IMG/VR virus record: IMGVR_UViG_3300022927_000079
Coordinates: 1-30,518 of that record
DNA from: a virus
Strand: one strand, 5' to 3'
DNA length: 30,518 bases
Shown here: piece after piece, positions 10,001 through 17,346 of the stretch
Position numbering within the stretch: the first letter of the stretch is position 1
How the letters are laid out: each line of letters opens with the position of its first letter
Translations under genes and position numbers: made by a program
Notes under the pieces: model-generated
Told to the model about the DNA's origin: nothing
Databases searched by the model: none
Seen by the model: the letters and a program-made list of their open reading frames with translations, nothing else

Positions 10001-10832
10001 TGTCATAGATAGCATATTGATAAAAATCATCTGAAGGCACTACGTTATAATCGTAGGAATCTAAATAGACACCTAAAGTATATCTATCAGCACCGGGAGC
10101 ATTGTAGTTATATGAACCGGTTGCAGGATCAAGTAAAGTTTCATCATCTCCTGAAGTCGTAACAGATTCTACAACCGTAAATCCTATTTTTTTCTTCTTT
10201 GTTTTAGTATATCTGTCAACGAAACAAGACATATCGCCTGTACGAATAAAGGTGTCATTCAAATAAATGATAGCCGGAGTCATTGAAAAAGTAGAAGTTT
10301 CACCGTAGTATTTCAAACTAGGTAAATTTCCGTTTCCAGAGTCTACAACAAAAGTTTTACCATTATTTAGATCTGCTGATCTAAGAGTTAATGTTTCGCC
10401 TGCTCTAAAATGATCGTCTGTTTGACTGTTAAAATCTGTATAAGAAATATAAAAAGTTTTTAGATTGGGTGATTCAGCTGAGCTACCGGTAGCTACATCT
10501 ACTATTGTTGCTTTGATTCCGGTAGTTCCACCGACAAGAGTATATCCGATGTAATTAACTAAATCGTCATTATCTATGGCAACACCATCATAATCAGAAT
10601 CTGTGATTTTGATGAATTTTATGTCTTTGATCTTTTCGGCACCGCCACTAATGACAGTACCATTTAAAAGACTATAGCTACCTAATTGAGATAACTGATC
10701 CTGAATAGCAGTTTGTAGCTGAGTTAATTCTCTAGCCTGAACCGCCACACCCGGTTTAAATAGAATTCTATTGTAATTTTTAGACGGATCAAAATCGTCA
10801 AAATAAGGTGAAGAATTTAAATTAAGTGCCAT
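4002..10832 (-). CDS. Giant DUF4815-type baseplate/fibre structural protein
   Basis: A 2276-aa virion protein. Its N-terminus (about 1-64, with NYNRILFKPGVAVQARELTQLQ) is typical of the DUF4815 tail proteins of marine T4-likes. Beta-rich domains run to about residue 1040. A Thr/Ser/Pro linker (about 1045-1075) leads to a Calx-beta-like domain (about 1081-1187). Two more Thr/Pro linkers follow (about 1475-1500 and 1529-1547), then an Ala-rich helix (AAATAAAAAAEM). A conserved domain starts with YDPLAQTFLIEGLPGGIFVTEVDLYF (about 1605-1795). The C-terminal third carries two pairs of G-x-G-Y repeats. It follows gp8, where T4 places gp9-gp12, so it probably replaces those peripheral baseplate/fibre connectors. 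AGGAAA precedes the ATG. The family call is firm; the virion position is inferred. Confidence 0.83.
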   Translation of the reverse strand: MALNLNSSPYFDDFDPSKNYNRILFKPGVAVQARELTQLQTAIQDQLSQLGSYSLLNGTVISGGAEKIKDIKFIKITDSDYDGVAIDNDDLVNYIGYTLVGGTTGIKATIVDVATGSSAESPNLKTFYISYTDFNSQTDDHFRAGETLTLRSADLNNGKTFVVDSGNGNLPSLKYYGETSTFSMTPAIIYLNDTFIRTGDMSCFVDRYTKTKKKKIGFTVVESVTTSGDDETLLDPATGSYNYNAPGADRYTLGVYLDSYDYNVVPSDDFYQYAIYDMGRISRSQQKVDPLAGIGDSIAKKAYLTNGNYVINGCRISIKEHLNDGNNNGLFLAGNGGDATKLAVIMDPGSAVTGGRMRELGAPAYNYIDKATSYISVTDAAIATAYGNYFLVDEMTGIWDVDGSTTVTLYDTAQDRVSSGYFSDTSSNAISGNVVGTAKVRHLVLDNGTAGTSSAQYRLYLYDLKMRSGGVEDVRAIYYDRDAGVDGIADCVLESGSAVLKEQNYNKLLWKLPYNSVKSVDDTNYSFKYVKEWDTELDGNSSVTLSLTGNYTFPFNGSLTNTQIAANVQVLVKDDFTDSETSYSAGEYIDLSGHISVSSNTDLTIDLGNTINTTTYTNRRIRVYTTVQLNDETPIGKTLEEGTLVKLDAGTTPYTSSTKTFTLGICDALRVTSITASSNADYTTGAIDVTNQFRFVNGQTDNLYEFASIRKKNNSTLDLATYRYLKVTVDHFSRSPNTAQFSCVNSYPVDDTGASGILTQEIPIYRSKIFGKIDLRSALDFRPYTTNTATTTSILSSATVNPNSRQEIDRPSGGLQVPVPVEEFALGLDYYLGKAFRVVLDNTGEIRILESASGTNPRIPAEPDDAMTMAVGNIPPYPSLAPASSKYYKRPDLKVSYENETNRRYTMQDIQGLEKRISSLEYYTALSMMEKDAKDQPIPDSNGVDRFKSGILVDPFTGHNINDVAHPDNHCSLDTQKRHLRAYFNQESIRLTPASIAAGTTTGQTGTMFHVPYYQAVYQEQLQASKSRIVAGELVPPVQSPQQSSTASPPTTTTSSSTSSTTSTTPAPPPVTSTNRPPVAQESFNLIRYGCKKNVGEGNRMQILVETTNLPEGATFDWYSTGLGVTAADFDSIPVGATSYAAGTGTIDSAGDCLLTWDVAEDSTTEGNENFAITIDFSGSGLGTKEMSFTLVDTSTTPVITRSPTTNPPVYNGSANVSPDQDLDYDKDTSLATVDSSDVTGSYPTYDERPDAYNVSWEWVGEEWVSDKKETSRVKKSELLEHYDDWYFDYYSGINYPWSEYSWDEVSYDVKYKKNKQFTGTWNGMKPEDTTQSTWGGKKAYTYIRSQSLQITVRDLAPNRSHTATIASSPVNSTTFTTNGAGNGTCSLLIPANTVGVGTVTIQIADSNGLSTAQTYFTGGGGYYSTYKVITTRWPEPPTETRTVAQFFKSETLPTVIENEQWSGRYGNSYAGYSATTAAPPKPTTPPQQPPKTTANPGDYNFAGQSFNPYDDLTNTISNFFSENTYKTIATTKPPTTTTAPAQTPAPQVVSAVVKKNVNTQPAVIDSQASHTMINPYDDSAVIQAAATAAAAAAEMQAIYDIQLASAIYNTGGYGGWGACGGYDPLAQTFLIEGLPGGIFVTEVDLYFSELSSEEDNNGITLEIREVINGVPGPMVLPNAKSTKRRSDCMVSTTNSDGTVTFNGTIFKFDNPVYLENNKEYCIIPVPHNNDTGYACWVAELGQNEIGTTKKIDKQAHTGVLFSSANNRTWTPHQGEDLMFSIKRCVFDVDTDYTVVLNNDNFDWLGFTSWSTGSSFTPGDFINGFTFTINDGGEYGSAPTVSFSGGNGTGLAADVTWDSVTGAITAITVTNPGYDYTDIPTLTINGGSPVTDADVHVRLNRGYVKYWDTLYDTGYIKVTDGYFTAGDILGVDGQSATISNVYNRVVDAFYVNDHTMEPDGTTKLNAEIAWTPTGGPSSTTTTPIPTKRIVEGFSSQRTIYSYSNEVADLDSEKSMTMKYVLRTDRNNISPMVDVDRILINIMTNDINDDSSGEETQNGGTANSKYISRKVILAPGQDAEDLKVWLDNQIPPGCDVEVYAKLKNLSDDGDYLEDVYWKKLTVEDSPFETTNDFGEYVYTIPNKGSTDWGVNSSGIFEYDVTRINTIPVSSGGNYSGTPDIIITHSGDGSGATAVAHMNGTAIDSIEVLNPGRGYSGGTITVTVDDTYETTPAVIGAVTTDTVTYTGFKEFSVKVVHLSPRTYRIPKTQNLRVYALQA
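4165..4350 (-). repeat. G-x-G-Y repeat pair near C-terminus of giant protein
   Basis: This encodes two consecutive units of about 35 residues: SSGGNYSGTPDIIITHSGDG followed by GAT-rich sequence, then DSIEVLNPGRGYSGGTITVTV. The pattern is a short strand, GG or PG, GY/NY, a P-x-I/V-x-I strand, then GDGSGA. It is shared with gp7, gp8 and another place in this protein. Confidence 0.8.
5150..5370 (-). repeat. G-x-G-Y repeat pair inside giant protein
   Basis: This encodes NDGGEYGSAPTVSFSGGNGTG followed by AITAITVTNPGYDYTDIPTLTI, the same unit as in the gp7 and gp8 homologues. It lies just after the large conserved DPLAQTF domain. Confidence 0.8.
7595..7700 (-). other. Thr/Ser/Pro-rich linker in giant protein
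   Basis: This encodes a low-complexity segment made almost only of T, S, P and A (around residues 1045-1079), separating the DUF4815-type N-terminal half from a Calx-beta-like domain. Related but shorter Thr/Pro stretches occur near 6330-6400 and 6190-6245. They look like flexible spacers. Their composition would also suit O-glycosylation or prolyl hydroxylation, but that is inference. Confidence 0.75.
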
Positions 10833-10841
10833 TTAATTTTC

Positions 10842-12464
10842 CTAAAATCTAATAATTGCTTTTATAGTTTCTACTTGGTCTTCTTGTCGGTTAATACTAG
10901 TTCTATTTTCCATGTAAATAATATCACCGGTGGTGACATCTACTTCAGGATTCGACACACTATTTATAGTAAGAGAACCAGATGGATCCTGCGTTTCATT
11001 CGTTAATATACTACTAGATGAAATAATACCTACATCAGCTCTCAAGTATATATTAAAAGTACCGTCTGTTTGTTCTACAATTTGTGCTACAACAAATTGT
11101 CCACCTCCATCAGTGGTTATTACATCATCCTCAGCGTAATATAATTCTTGTCCTGCATCTACGTTTGCAACAAAACTAGCAGTACCTGTTGTAGTGGAAA
11201 AAGGTACACTTACATTATTGTAAACACCCGCATTTTTCAATAAACCAATTTGCCTAAAATCATTATTTAAAATTAAATCGGGGTTAGTAACATCAGACAA
11301 GCTAATTACTAAACCTAGGTTACTTGCAAATAATTCTTTAACTGGATTAGATCCATGACCTGTTAGGGGAGCAATAGTTGCTCTAGCAGTAGCCCCGGTG
11401 CCTATACCTAATTGTGTAAATGAAATGTCTGCATATGTATACCCTGAACCAACAGATGTTAAGACAATACCTGTTATAGATCCTGTACCTTCAGCTATTA
11501 CTGCGGAAGCCGCAGCGCCAGTTCCATCACCGGTGATTTTTACAACAACATCACCTTCTATATAGTCCTGTCCCCCGGATGTTACTTCTATTCTATCAAT
11601 ACCGCCCGGGATTGCTGAGGCTTCTACGTTGCTTTGATCTGATGGCGCGGAGTCTGGACTTCCCAAAGAAACAGTAGCTTGGGCATCTGTACCGCCACCA
11701 CCCGAGAAGGTTACAAACGCAAAAGAATATCCTGTACCTGAATTGTTTATTGTGATGCTGTCTACAGCATCACCACTCATAACAGCTGTTGCTGATGCTC
11801 CGGTACCATCACCGTTAATTATAACGCCAGGAGCTGAGGTATATCCCGAACCACCCGCAGTGACAGAAATTGAATCAATCTCACCGTTAACATCAAATGT
11901 AGGATTGCCTGTAAGTTTTCTAACAGGTATCCAGCTAGAGTCTAAGAATTTAGTTTGATCTGCGGCTGAAACTGAAAACATAAATTTCCATTGATAGCCA
12001 TCAGCAGTTACCTCAACCTCATCATCTGTAGTCTGAGGAAATGAGGTGCTTGGCGAATTGTTATTATTGTATATACACTTGTATACACGATAACTATCTG
12101 TCATTACGTAAAAATTACTATCAGCTAGGGTAGTGACACCACTATAAGCCTGTATAACATTTCCATCTGAATCTAGTTCTCCATATCTATCATCATACTG
12201 GTCATATACAGTACCACTTTCCCAATTTATCCTTCTACAAAGATTAACAGTATCTGCACTGGTTACTTTCTGCACAAACATGATTTGGCGTCTAAAGTCA
12301 TTTACGGCTCTTTCACTATCAACAGGGTTAGGAGGAATTTCCTCGTCACTCCAAGGAAGTGTCCTGCCTATAGAAAAATAATAGTAGTCGTTTTCATTAA
12401 CAATATCCCTGCGTAAGGATCTTGCTAATTCTGCTCGACCTACTTTTGTTAGAACCAGTGCCAT
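10842..12464 (-). CDS. 8: Baseplate wedge subunit gp8
   Basis: A 540-aa homologue of T4 gp8, a wedge protein of the baseplate. Two landmarks match T4 gp8 from memory: YYYFSIGRTLPWSDEE (27-42) against the T4 FITFGRSEPWS segment, and the C-terminus GDIIYMENRTSINRQEDQVETIKAIIRF (513-540) against T4 IYMENRPP...QTEEINILF. YQWKFMFSV (157-165) matches the conserved Y-x-WEYLFE segment. T4 gp8 has 334 residues; much of the extra length here is four G-x-G-Y repeat units at about 194-365, inserted between conserved parts. It lies between the 149-aa gene and the giant protein gene, 9 nt before the latter. The homology is clear. Confidence 0.9.
   Translation of the reverse strand: MALVLTKVGRAELARSLRRDIVNENDYYYFSIGRTLPWSDEEIPPNPVDSERAVNDFRRQIMFVQKVTSADTVNLCRRINWESGTVYDQYDDRYGELDSDGNVIQAYSGVTTLADSNFYVMTDSYRVYKCIYNNNNSPSTSFPQTTDDEVEVTADGYQWKFMFSVSAADQTKFLDSSWIPVRKLTGNPTFDVNGEIDSISVTAGGSGYTSAPGVIINGDGTGASATAVMSGDAVDSITINNSGTGYSFAFVTFSGGGGTDAQATVSLGSPDSAPSDQSNVEASAIPGGIDRIEVTSGGQDYIEGDVVVKITGDGTGAAASAVIAEGTGSITGIVLTSVGSGYTYADISFTQLGIGTGATARATIAPLTGHGSNPVKELFASNLGLVISLSDVTNPDLILNNDFRQIGLLKNAGVYNNVSVPFSTTTGTASFVANVDAGQELYYAEDDVITTDGGGQFVVAQIVEQTDGTFNIYLRADVGIISSSSILTNETQDPSGSLTINSVSNPEVDVTTGDIIYMENRTSINRQEDQVETIKAIIRF
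11370..11885 (-). repeat. Four G-x-G-Y repeat units inserted in gp8
   Basis: This encodes about 170 residues with four related units: SISVTAGGSGYTSAPGVII, SITINNSGTGYSFAFVTFS, RIEVTSGGQDYIEGDVVVKI and GIVLTSVGSGYTYADISF. Each except the last is followed by a G-D/G-G-T-G-A-x-A turn or a variant of it; the last has GIGTGATARA. The block is absent from T4 gp8 and matches units in gp7 and the giant protein. Confidence 0.85.
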
Positions 12465-12475
12465 CTATTTACCTA

Positions 12476-12925
12476 TTAAGAAATAGTAATTGTCCAGGTT
12501 ATAGTCATACTATCTGACGCACCTTTGTTTACTACTGAATATACAGTACGACAAAGCATTGTGCCGGCAGAAGAATCATTAAAAATACCTGCTTCTGTTA
12601 ATGCGCCACCACCAACACCTGCACCAAAAGTTGCTACATATGCAACAGCATTATCGGTAACAGTAGTTGAGGTTAAAACTGTTCTAGAAGCAGCTACTGC
12701 AGCGCCTAGAGAAGCGTCACCTGCAGCGGCAGCAGTGTTGTCAGTGCCTACTTCCATATGAGACATTACTGCTTCAGAAGTTCCTGCCATGCGAGATGCG
12801 ATAAAGTCTAAACCAGTATCAACAACCAGGTTAGAAATATGGCGTTCATCTTTAATACGACCTTCGGAATCGCGGATAATAATATCTACTTTACCGGTCG
12901 CTTTCATTTTTTCTTTGTTAAACAT
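12476..12925 (-). CDS. Small virion-type protein between gp7 and gp8
   Basis: A 149-aa protein. The first 35 residues (KATGKVDIIIRDSEGRIKDERHISNLVV) form a beta-type head, followed by DTGLDFIASRMAG and an Ala/Thr/Val-rich body. A glycine-rich turn (GAGVGGGALTEAGIFND) and the C-terminal strand SMTITWTITIS complete it. The pattern 'x-N-x-V-x-D-x-G-L-x-x-I-A' together with 'LTEAGIFN' is common in small phage tail or fibre-associated proteins. There is no enzyme motif or membrane segment. GGAGA stands 7 nt before the ATG. T4 has no gene between 7 and 8, so this is an addition. A decoration or fibre-attachment role is inferred from its neighbours. Confidence 0.62.
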   Translation of the reverse strand: MFNKEKMKATGKVDIIIRDSEGRIKDERHISNLVVDTGLDFIASRMAGTSEAVMSHMEVGTDNTAAAAGDASLGAAVAASRTVLTSTTVTDNAVAYVATFGAGVGGGALTEAGIFNDSSAGTMLCRTVYSVVNKGASDSMTITWTITIS

Positions 12926-12940
12926 TATTGTTCTCCAATA

Positions 12941-15442
12941 TTAGAATGAACCCAAAGATATTGTTTCAATGTAATCTTCAGCAAAATATGTAAGATCTGA
13001 ATAATCTTGAGGTCCTGTTATTGTTCCTGTGTCAGATACTGTGGCAGTATTAGACACTGGAGTTGTAAAATTCATTTGTATTGTTTCACTAGTTTCGCTA
13101 GAATCTGAAACAATCTTACTAGTATTTATAACAAAATCTTGACTTGTTAAAATATTATCTTCTTTATTGAGTCCGATATTTAATGTAGTTGTATCAGCAT
13201 TTGTTGTAGTTTCTGTAAATACTTTTCCTACCTCTATAGCTAATGCGTCTGTTATATTACTTATATTGTCAGATAATAATGTTAAGTTTACTATTAACTG
13301 AACATCGACAATATCTGAGACAGTTGCTACATCTGAAAATTCTCTGTACCAGGTAATATTTGTTACAAAATCTTCTGACGTTTGAGCAACATCCTCATTA
13401 GAAATAAATTTGTGAAGTTGGATAAAGAAACCACCCTCTGACACATAATCCTTCCCGCCGTTTTCTAGATAATCCTCGGCAAAGTAAGTTTGCTCTCCTA
13501 CATCTGATACACCGACTAAAGCATTCGGACCAGACTCAATTGTATTATCTTCAAATACAAGTTTGGGGTGTAAAGAAATATCATCTGATACTATTACTTC
13601 ATCTTCAAAAGGTTTTGTTATATGGAATGTAAAAGCATCAACCGTTGTAATTAGTTCGTCATTTTCAAAATATCTTATAACCAATCCAGAGGTTTCTACA
13701 TCAATACCTAATCTATAATCAAGCTCATTGGTGACAACTAGCTCACCAAATACCTGCATACCTGCAGGGTGCATAAGATCTTTATATTTTTTATCCCAAG
13801 TGTTTTGTGATATACCGGATTTAATAACATATGAATAGCTTTGATATTTTCTATTATCTTGTAATCTATTAACATCAGATAATTTACCTCTGTCATCTAA
13901 CCATCTACCCTGAGGTAAATATAGATAACCTGTGGTTATTGTAACAGTAACATCCTCTCCGGTGGGAGAAGACATCAGAATATTAGTCGTAGTATTTAGG
14001 AAGTTTCTTCCTGCATTTACAATATCCCACGTTAAAGGAACTCCGGAACTGTTTACAGTTTTAACTCTGATGTAGGCACTGTTTGAACCGCCAATATACA
14101 CATAATCTTCAGCAAAATAATCTAAAGCGTAACCTCTACCATCATCCCCAGATTCAGATATAGAATAAATTTGACCTACACGAAATCCTGCGTCGTCTTC
14201 GCTACCGGAATAAGTTCCTTCAGATATTGTAGATAATGTTCTAGTAAGGTATGCCTTAGCGTTTTCTTCACCGCCTAATTCATTTCTTAAAACAAGATAA
14301 GTTCTAGTGTTATGTGTTTCAAATGCAACAGTAGGTGTTGCAGAATAGCCTGAGCCGCCATCCAAGATTGTAATAGATTCTACCTGAAATGAGGAATTTA
14401 TATTTGCTCTTGCTACTGCTCCCTCACCTGTTGCGTCATAAAGTATAACTTCAGGTGCTGCATGGTATTGTTCACCATTTGAAGTTAGTGTTATTTCTGT
14501 GATCTCTCCCGCAACTACGGTTGCAGTGCCTGCTGCACCTGCACCGGGACCATATATTTCAGTTACACTTTCCGGTAAACTTATAGAAAGATCATATACT
14601 TGAGGTACTGTATTAGCAAGCTTGGACGCACGGTTTACTGTAATTGGAATAAACTTTTCTATGGTTACAGAACCAGTAGTTTCAAAATATCTTAAATCAC
14701 ATAAAGTGCCATCTAAATTTAGTACCTCATAATTATTATAACCGTTAAGGGCTTTAATAGCTTTTTTCTCAACCCAACGACCATCTGAAGCACGTAAAAC
14801 ATATTTACTTGTATACTCAACATCTATTTCAATGTCGTATACTATTCTAAAAAATGCTTTTATAGCTCTTTGTGAACCTTTACTTTCGTAAATATCTTTA
14901 GCATGCTTATATAAATTCTTTTTTTCTGTTTCCACAACATAAGGGAAATCTCTAACTAACTGCAATGCCCACTTATCTAAAAGCTCATCATCAGCCTCAT
15001 CTATATCATAAAAATGTTGATTATATAAAATATGATTTGGTTTACCTTCTTGATCCATATAATCAAAATATTTTTCAATGAATGTAGCGAAGGTTGTATA
15101 CTCTGTACGAATAAACTCTGGGATGGAATACTTAGCATCCAATTTTAAATTTTCAGTATATTCGGTTGAAACAGAAGTGGCAAATGATAGGTTAGCTGTA
15201 AGGACTGCTCCCCCAGACCCGGACACTGTTACTGTTGGTGCTGTTACATAACCAGTACCTACGTTTGTAACGGTTACGGATTGAATTGCACCATTAACTA
15301 TTGTACAAGTTGCAGCTGCACCTGTACCGCTTCCCCCAGATATGGTAATGGTAGGTGAACTACCATCAATGTAACCAGAACCTGGATTGACAATGGTTAT
15401 TGAAGATACATACCTATATTGACTAGGTATCTGATGGGACAT
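12941..15442 (-). CDS. 7: Baseplate wedge subunit gp7-like
   Basis: An 833-aa protein in the gp7 position between gp6 and gp8. The part that matches the C-terminal region of T4 gp7 runs from about 105 to 212. FIEKYFDYMDQEGKPNHILYNQ is followed by LLDKWALQLVRDFPYVV, then AKDIYESKGSQRAIKAFFRIVYDIEIDVEY, against T4 SYDFYSTKGIEASYKFLFKVLYNEEVEIE. HPAGMQVFGEL (near 560) matches the HPVGFGF segment. The long N-terminal part of T4 gp7 (1032 aa in all) is missing, replaced by two G-x-G-Y repeats. The C-terminal 250 residues are Asp/Ser/Thr-rich with YFAEDY motifs. The start overlaps the gp6 stop by one base (TAATG). The gp7 call rests on the middle region and gene order. Confidence 0.75.
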   Translation of the reverse strand: MSHQIPSQYRYVSSITIVNPGSGYIDGSSPTITISGGSGTGAAATCTIVNGAIQSVTVTNVGTGYVTAPTVTVSGSGGAVLTANLSFATSVSTEYTENLKLDAKYSIPEFIRTEYTTFATFIEKYFDYMDQEGKPNHILYNQHFYDIDEADDELLDKWALQLVRDFPYVVETEKKNLYKHAKDIYESKGSQRAIKAFFRIVYDIEIDVEYTSKYVLRASDGRWVEKKAIKALNGYNNYEVLNLDGTLCDLRYFETTGSVTIEKFIPITVNRASKLANTVPQVYDLSISLPESVTEIYGPGAGAAGTATVVAGEITEITLTSNGEQYHAAPEVILYDATGEGAVARANINSSFQVESITILDGGSGYSATPTVAFETHNTRTYLVLRNELGGEENAKAYLTRTLSTISEGTYSGSEDDAGFRVGQIYSISESGDDGRGYALDYFAEDYVYIGGSNSAYIRVKTVNSSGVPLTWDIVNAGRNFLNTTTNILMSSPTGEDVTVTITTGYLYLPQGRWLDDRGKLSDVNRLQDNRKYQSYSYVIKSGISQNTWDKKYKDLMHPAGMQVFGELVVTNELDYRLGIDVETSGLVIRYFENDELITTVDAFTFHITKPFEDEVIVSDDISLHPKLVFEDNTIESGPNALVGVSDVGEQTYFAEDYLENGGKDYVSEGGFFIQLHKFISNEDVAQTSEDFVTNITWYREFSDVATVSDIVDVQLIVNLTLLSDNISNITDALAIEVGKVFTETTTNADTTTLNIGLNKEDNILTSQDFVINTSKIVSDSSETSETIQMNFTTPVSNTATVSDTGTITGPQDYSDLTYFAEDYIETISLGSF
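14318..14512 (-). repeat. G-x-G-Y repeat pair inside gp7-like protein
   Basis: This encodes two units at residues about 311-375: EITLTSNGEQYHAAPEVILYD and SITILDGGSGYSATPTVAFE, the same type as the N-terminal pair of this protein and the block in gp8. Confidence 0.75.
15188..15409 (-). repeat. G-x-G-Y repeat pair at N-terminus of gp7-like protein
   Basis: This encodes SITIVNPGSGYIDGSSPTITI and SVTVTNVGTGYVTAPTVTVS (residues about 12-85), joined by a GGSGTGAAA turn. It is the cleanest example of the unit in the window and stands where T4 gp7 has an unrelated N-terminal domain. Confidence 0.85.
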
Positions 15443-17346
15443 TAATCGACCTCTACCTGTACAGATGCTGTAATTTTAACTCCCGATCTCGCACCTGATA
15501 GTGCATTTAAGGAAGAATCATCCAACTTTAATACTGTGTTTTTACTTGGAGCGGGTACAATAGCTGAAGTAGATTCAGGAGAGATTCTAGTTAATATACT
15601 AGTTTTAATATCTTTTGTATCATCATGGAGGCCTGTTGTAACACGAATAAAAGTATCACCACCGTAAAACCCTGAAATATAAATTTCTGATATTGATACT
15701 TTACCCGTATCATAGTCTATAGTACCTATTTTTCTTAATTTAGTACCATCTGCTTTTTGTAATCTAATGTCACCTATACCTGAATATAGTGGTCCAACTA
15801 CTCCGCTTCTAGGTTCATCAATTAATTTAACCTTAAATGTTGCTCGATTGATAACCACATTGAACCAAGTGCTGTGCAATTCTCTAGGTTGTACTTTAGT
15901 ATTAAAAGTAAAGTTTAAACTATCTTGTCTAGTGGTAGTCGGTGTTATTCTTTTTTGTACATAAGGAACTAGATTAACAGAAACTATAGAGGCTGAGCTA
16001 TTATATATTGCATTATGTAATCTACTATAATAAAAGTTTTTATTTAAACTATTTAAATTATTATTAAAATACTCTGTTATTGCATTATTTGCTGCAAGCT
16101 CAATTTGACCTCTAGTTAATGTTGTTATTTTGTTATTATAAACAATATTAGCTCTCAGAGAAATGAATGTATATTCTGGATCTACAAATTCAGGAATAAT
16201 AGCAACCGGTGCTTTAGGTGTAACCACTCTATTAATAATGTCATCTTTAATAGTTTGAGTTATAGATGTTCCTGTGACAGGATTTAAGGAGATAAAAACT
16301 TTTCCGTAAATAGGAGGATCGTTTTCTTCTCCTCCCCATACCGTTACAGATTCAATAGCACTGGGATATAATTCTTTTATTAGTGATGAATAGTCTGATG
16401 AAGTTACTGCTCTATTTTTTGTCTGATTGTATCTCGGAGCGTTTTTTCTAATACTAGCGATTGTTTCTTTAACAGTACCACCTACAGCAGGTGCTGTTGC
16501 GGTTATTCTAACTGTTTCCGATGCTGAAGTAATTACTCCAGATCGACTAAAAGTAGAAATACTATTTGGTGCAGAAGCTGAACAGGTTAAATAATCTATA
16601 GTAACAATATTGCCATTTGCTAATGCTCTACCCAAAACACCATCACCAAATTTTACAACAAATAACCCGTCCACATTTTCTTCCAACCAATATGCTTTAG
16701 TTGTTGAAGTTATATCTAAAATGGTTGTATTTAAGTTGTATGTTTCAAATACAGCAGAAGTACCAGAACTTCTAACACGCACACGAATACTTGTAGTATC
16801 TATGTTCGGGTTGGGTAAAACAAAAGGACCTGATATATTAGTTGAAACAATAAAATTATTAGAAACCCTAGTACCCTCTTTGATAACAATATCATCAAAG
16901 TAAAAAGCATCTACACCGTTCCTAGTTTCCAAGGAAACAGTATGATCTGTTTCAGGATAAAATGTATATGTTTTGCCATCTCTGGTACCCGAAAAAGAAT
17001 AAGATCTAGGTAATACCGCTGTAGTTGAATTGTAAGTATTTCCCGGAACAACATACAATGAAATAGTAGAAAATGCTGAACGTCTGGAACGAGGAGTGTA
17101 TCCAAGACTTTTAGCTATAGAAACAACAGAGGTTCTTTTTATTGCAGTATCTAAAAAAGCTTCATTGGCCAGCATATGTGATAACATTGCGTTATAGTGT
17201 GTATTGTATGCAAGAATATCCAGCAGTACACTTAACGCAGAACCTTCAAAGTCATAATCAGAAAATTCTGCTTGACCTTGTAGATACTCTTTTAGATCTT
17301 GTTTTATGTTGTCAAAATCTAATTCTGTTAAATTAGCTTGAGCCAT
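15442..17346 (-). CDS. 6: Baseplate wedge subunit gp6
   Basis: A 634-aa homologue of T4 gp6 (660 aa), the core wedge protein that dimerises into the inner ring of the baseplate. The N-terminus is the clearest match: FDNIKQDLKEYLQGQAEFSDYDFEGSALSVLLDILAYNTHYNAM (about 11-54) against T4 EIKQNLIEWLNGQNEFLDYDFEGSRLNVLCDLLAYNT. NEAFLDTAIKRTSVVSIAKSLGYTPRSRRSA follows, as in T4. The rest has the baseplate J-like beta-domain character, with EELYPSAIESVTVWGGEEND-type sequence in the middle. AAGGTT precedes the ATG at 17346, directly after the gp25 stop. It assembles with gp25, gp53, gp7 and gp8, all encoded here. Very sure. Confidence 0.95.
   Translation of the reverse strand: MAQANLTELDFDNIKQDLKEYLQGQAEFSDYDFEGSALSVLLDILAYNTHYNAMLSHMLANEAFLDTAIKRTSVVSIAKSLGYTPRSRRSAFSTISLYVVPGNTYNSTTAVLPRSYSFSGTRDGKTYTFYPETDHTVSLETRNGVDAFYFDDIVIKEGTRVSNNFIVSTNISGPFVLPNPNIDTTSIRVRVRSSGTSAVFETYNLNTTILDITSTTKAYWLEENVDGLFVVKFGDGVLGRALANGNIVTIDYLTCSASAPNSISTFSRSGVITSASETVRITATAPAVGGTVKETIASIRKNAPRYNQTKNRAVTSSDYSSLIKELYPSAIESVTVWGGEENDPPIYGKVFISLNPVTGTSITQTIKDDIINRVVTPKAPVAIIPEFVDPEYTFISLRANIVYNNKITTLTRGQIELAANNAITEYFNNNLNSLNKNFYYSRLHNAIYNSSASIVSVNLVPYVQKRITPTTTRQDSLNFTFNTKVQPRELHSTWFNVVINRATFKVKLIDEPRSGVVGPLYSGIGDIRLQKADGTKLRKIGTIDYDTGKVSISEIYISGFYGGDTFIRVTTGLHDDTKDIKTSILTRISPESTSAIVPAPSKNTVLKLDDSSLNALSGARSGVKITASVQVEVD

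Noticed and set aside
10961-13140. TATAAATA boxes on the minus strand inside gp8 (10961-10968) and the gp7-like gene (13133-13140), and a similar one at 3824-3831 in the 79-aa gene
   Set aside because: They lie in coding sequence 70 or more nt from the next start. In DNA this AT-rich a few exact copies per strand are expected by chance, so only the intergenic boxes were called.
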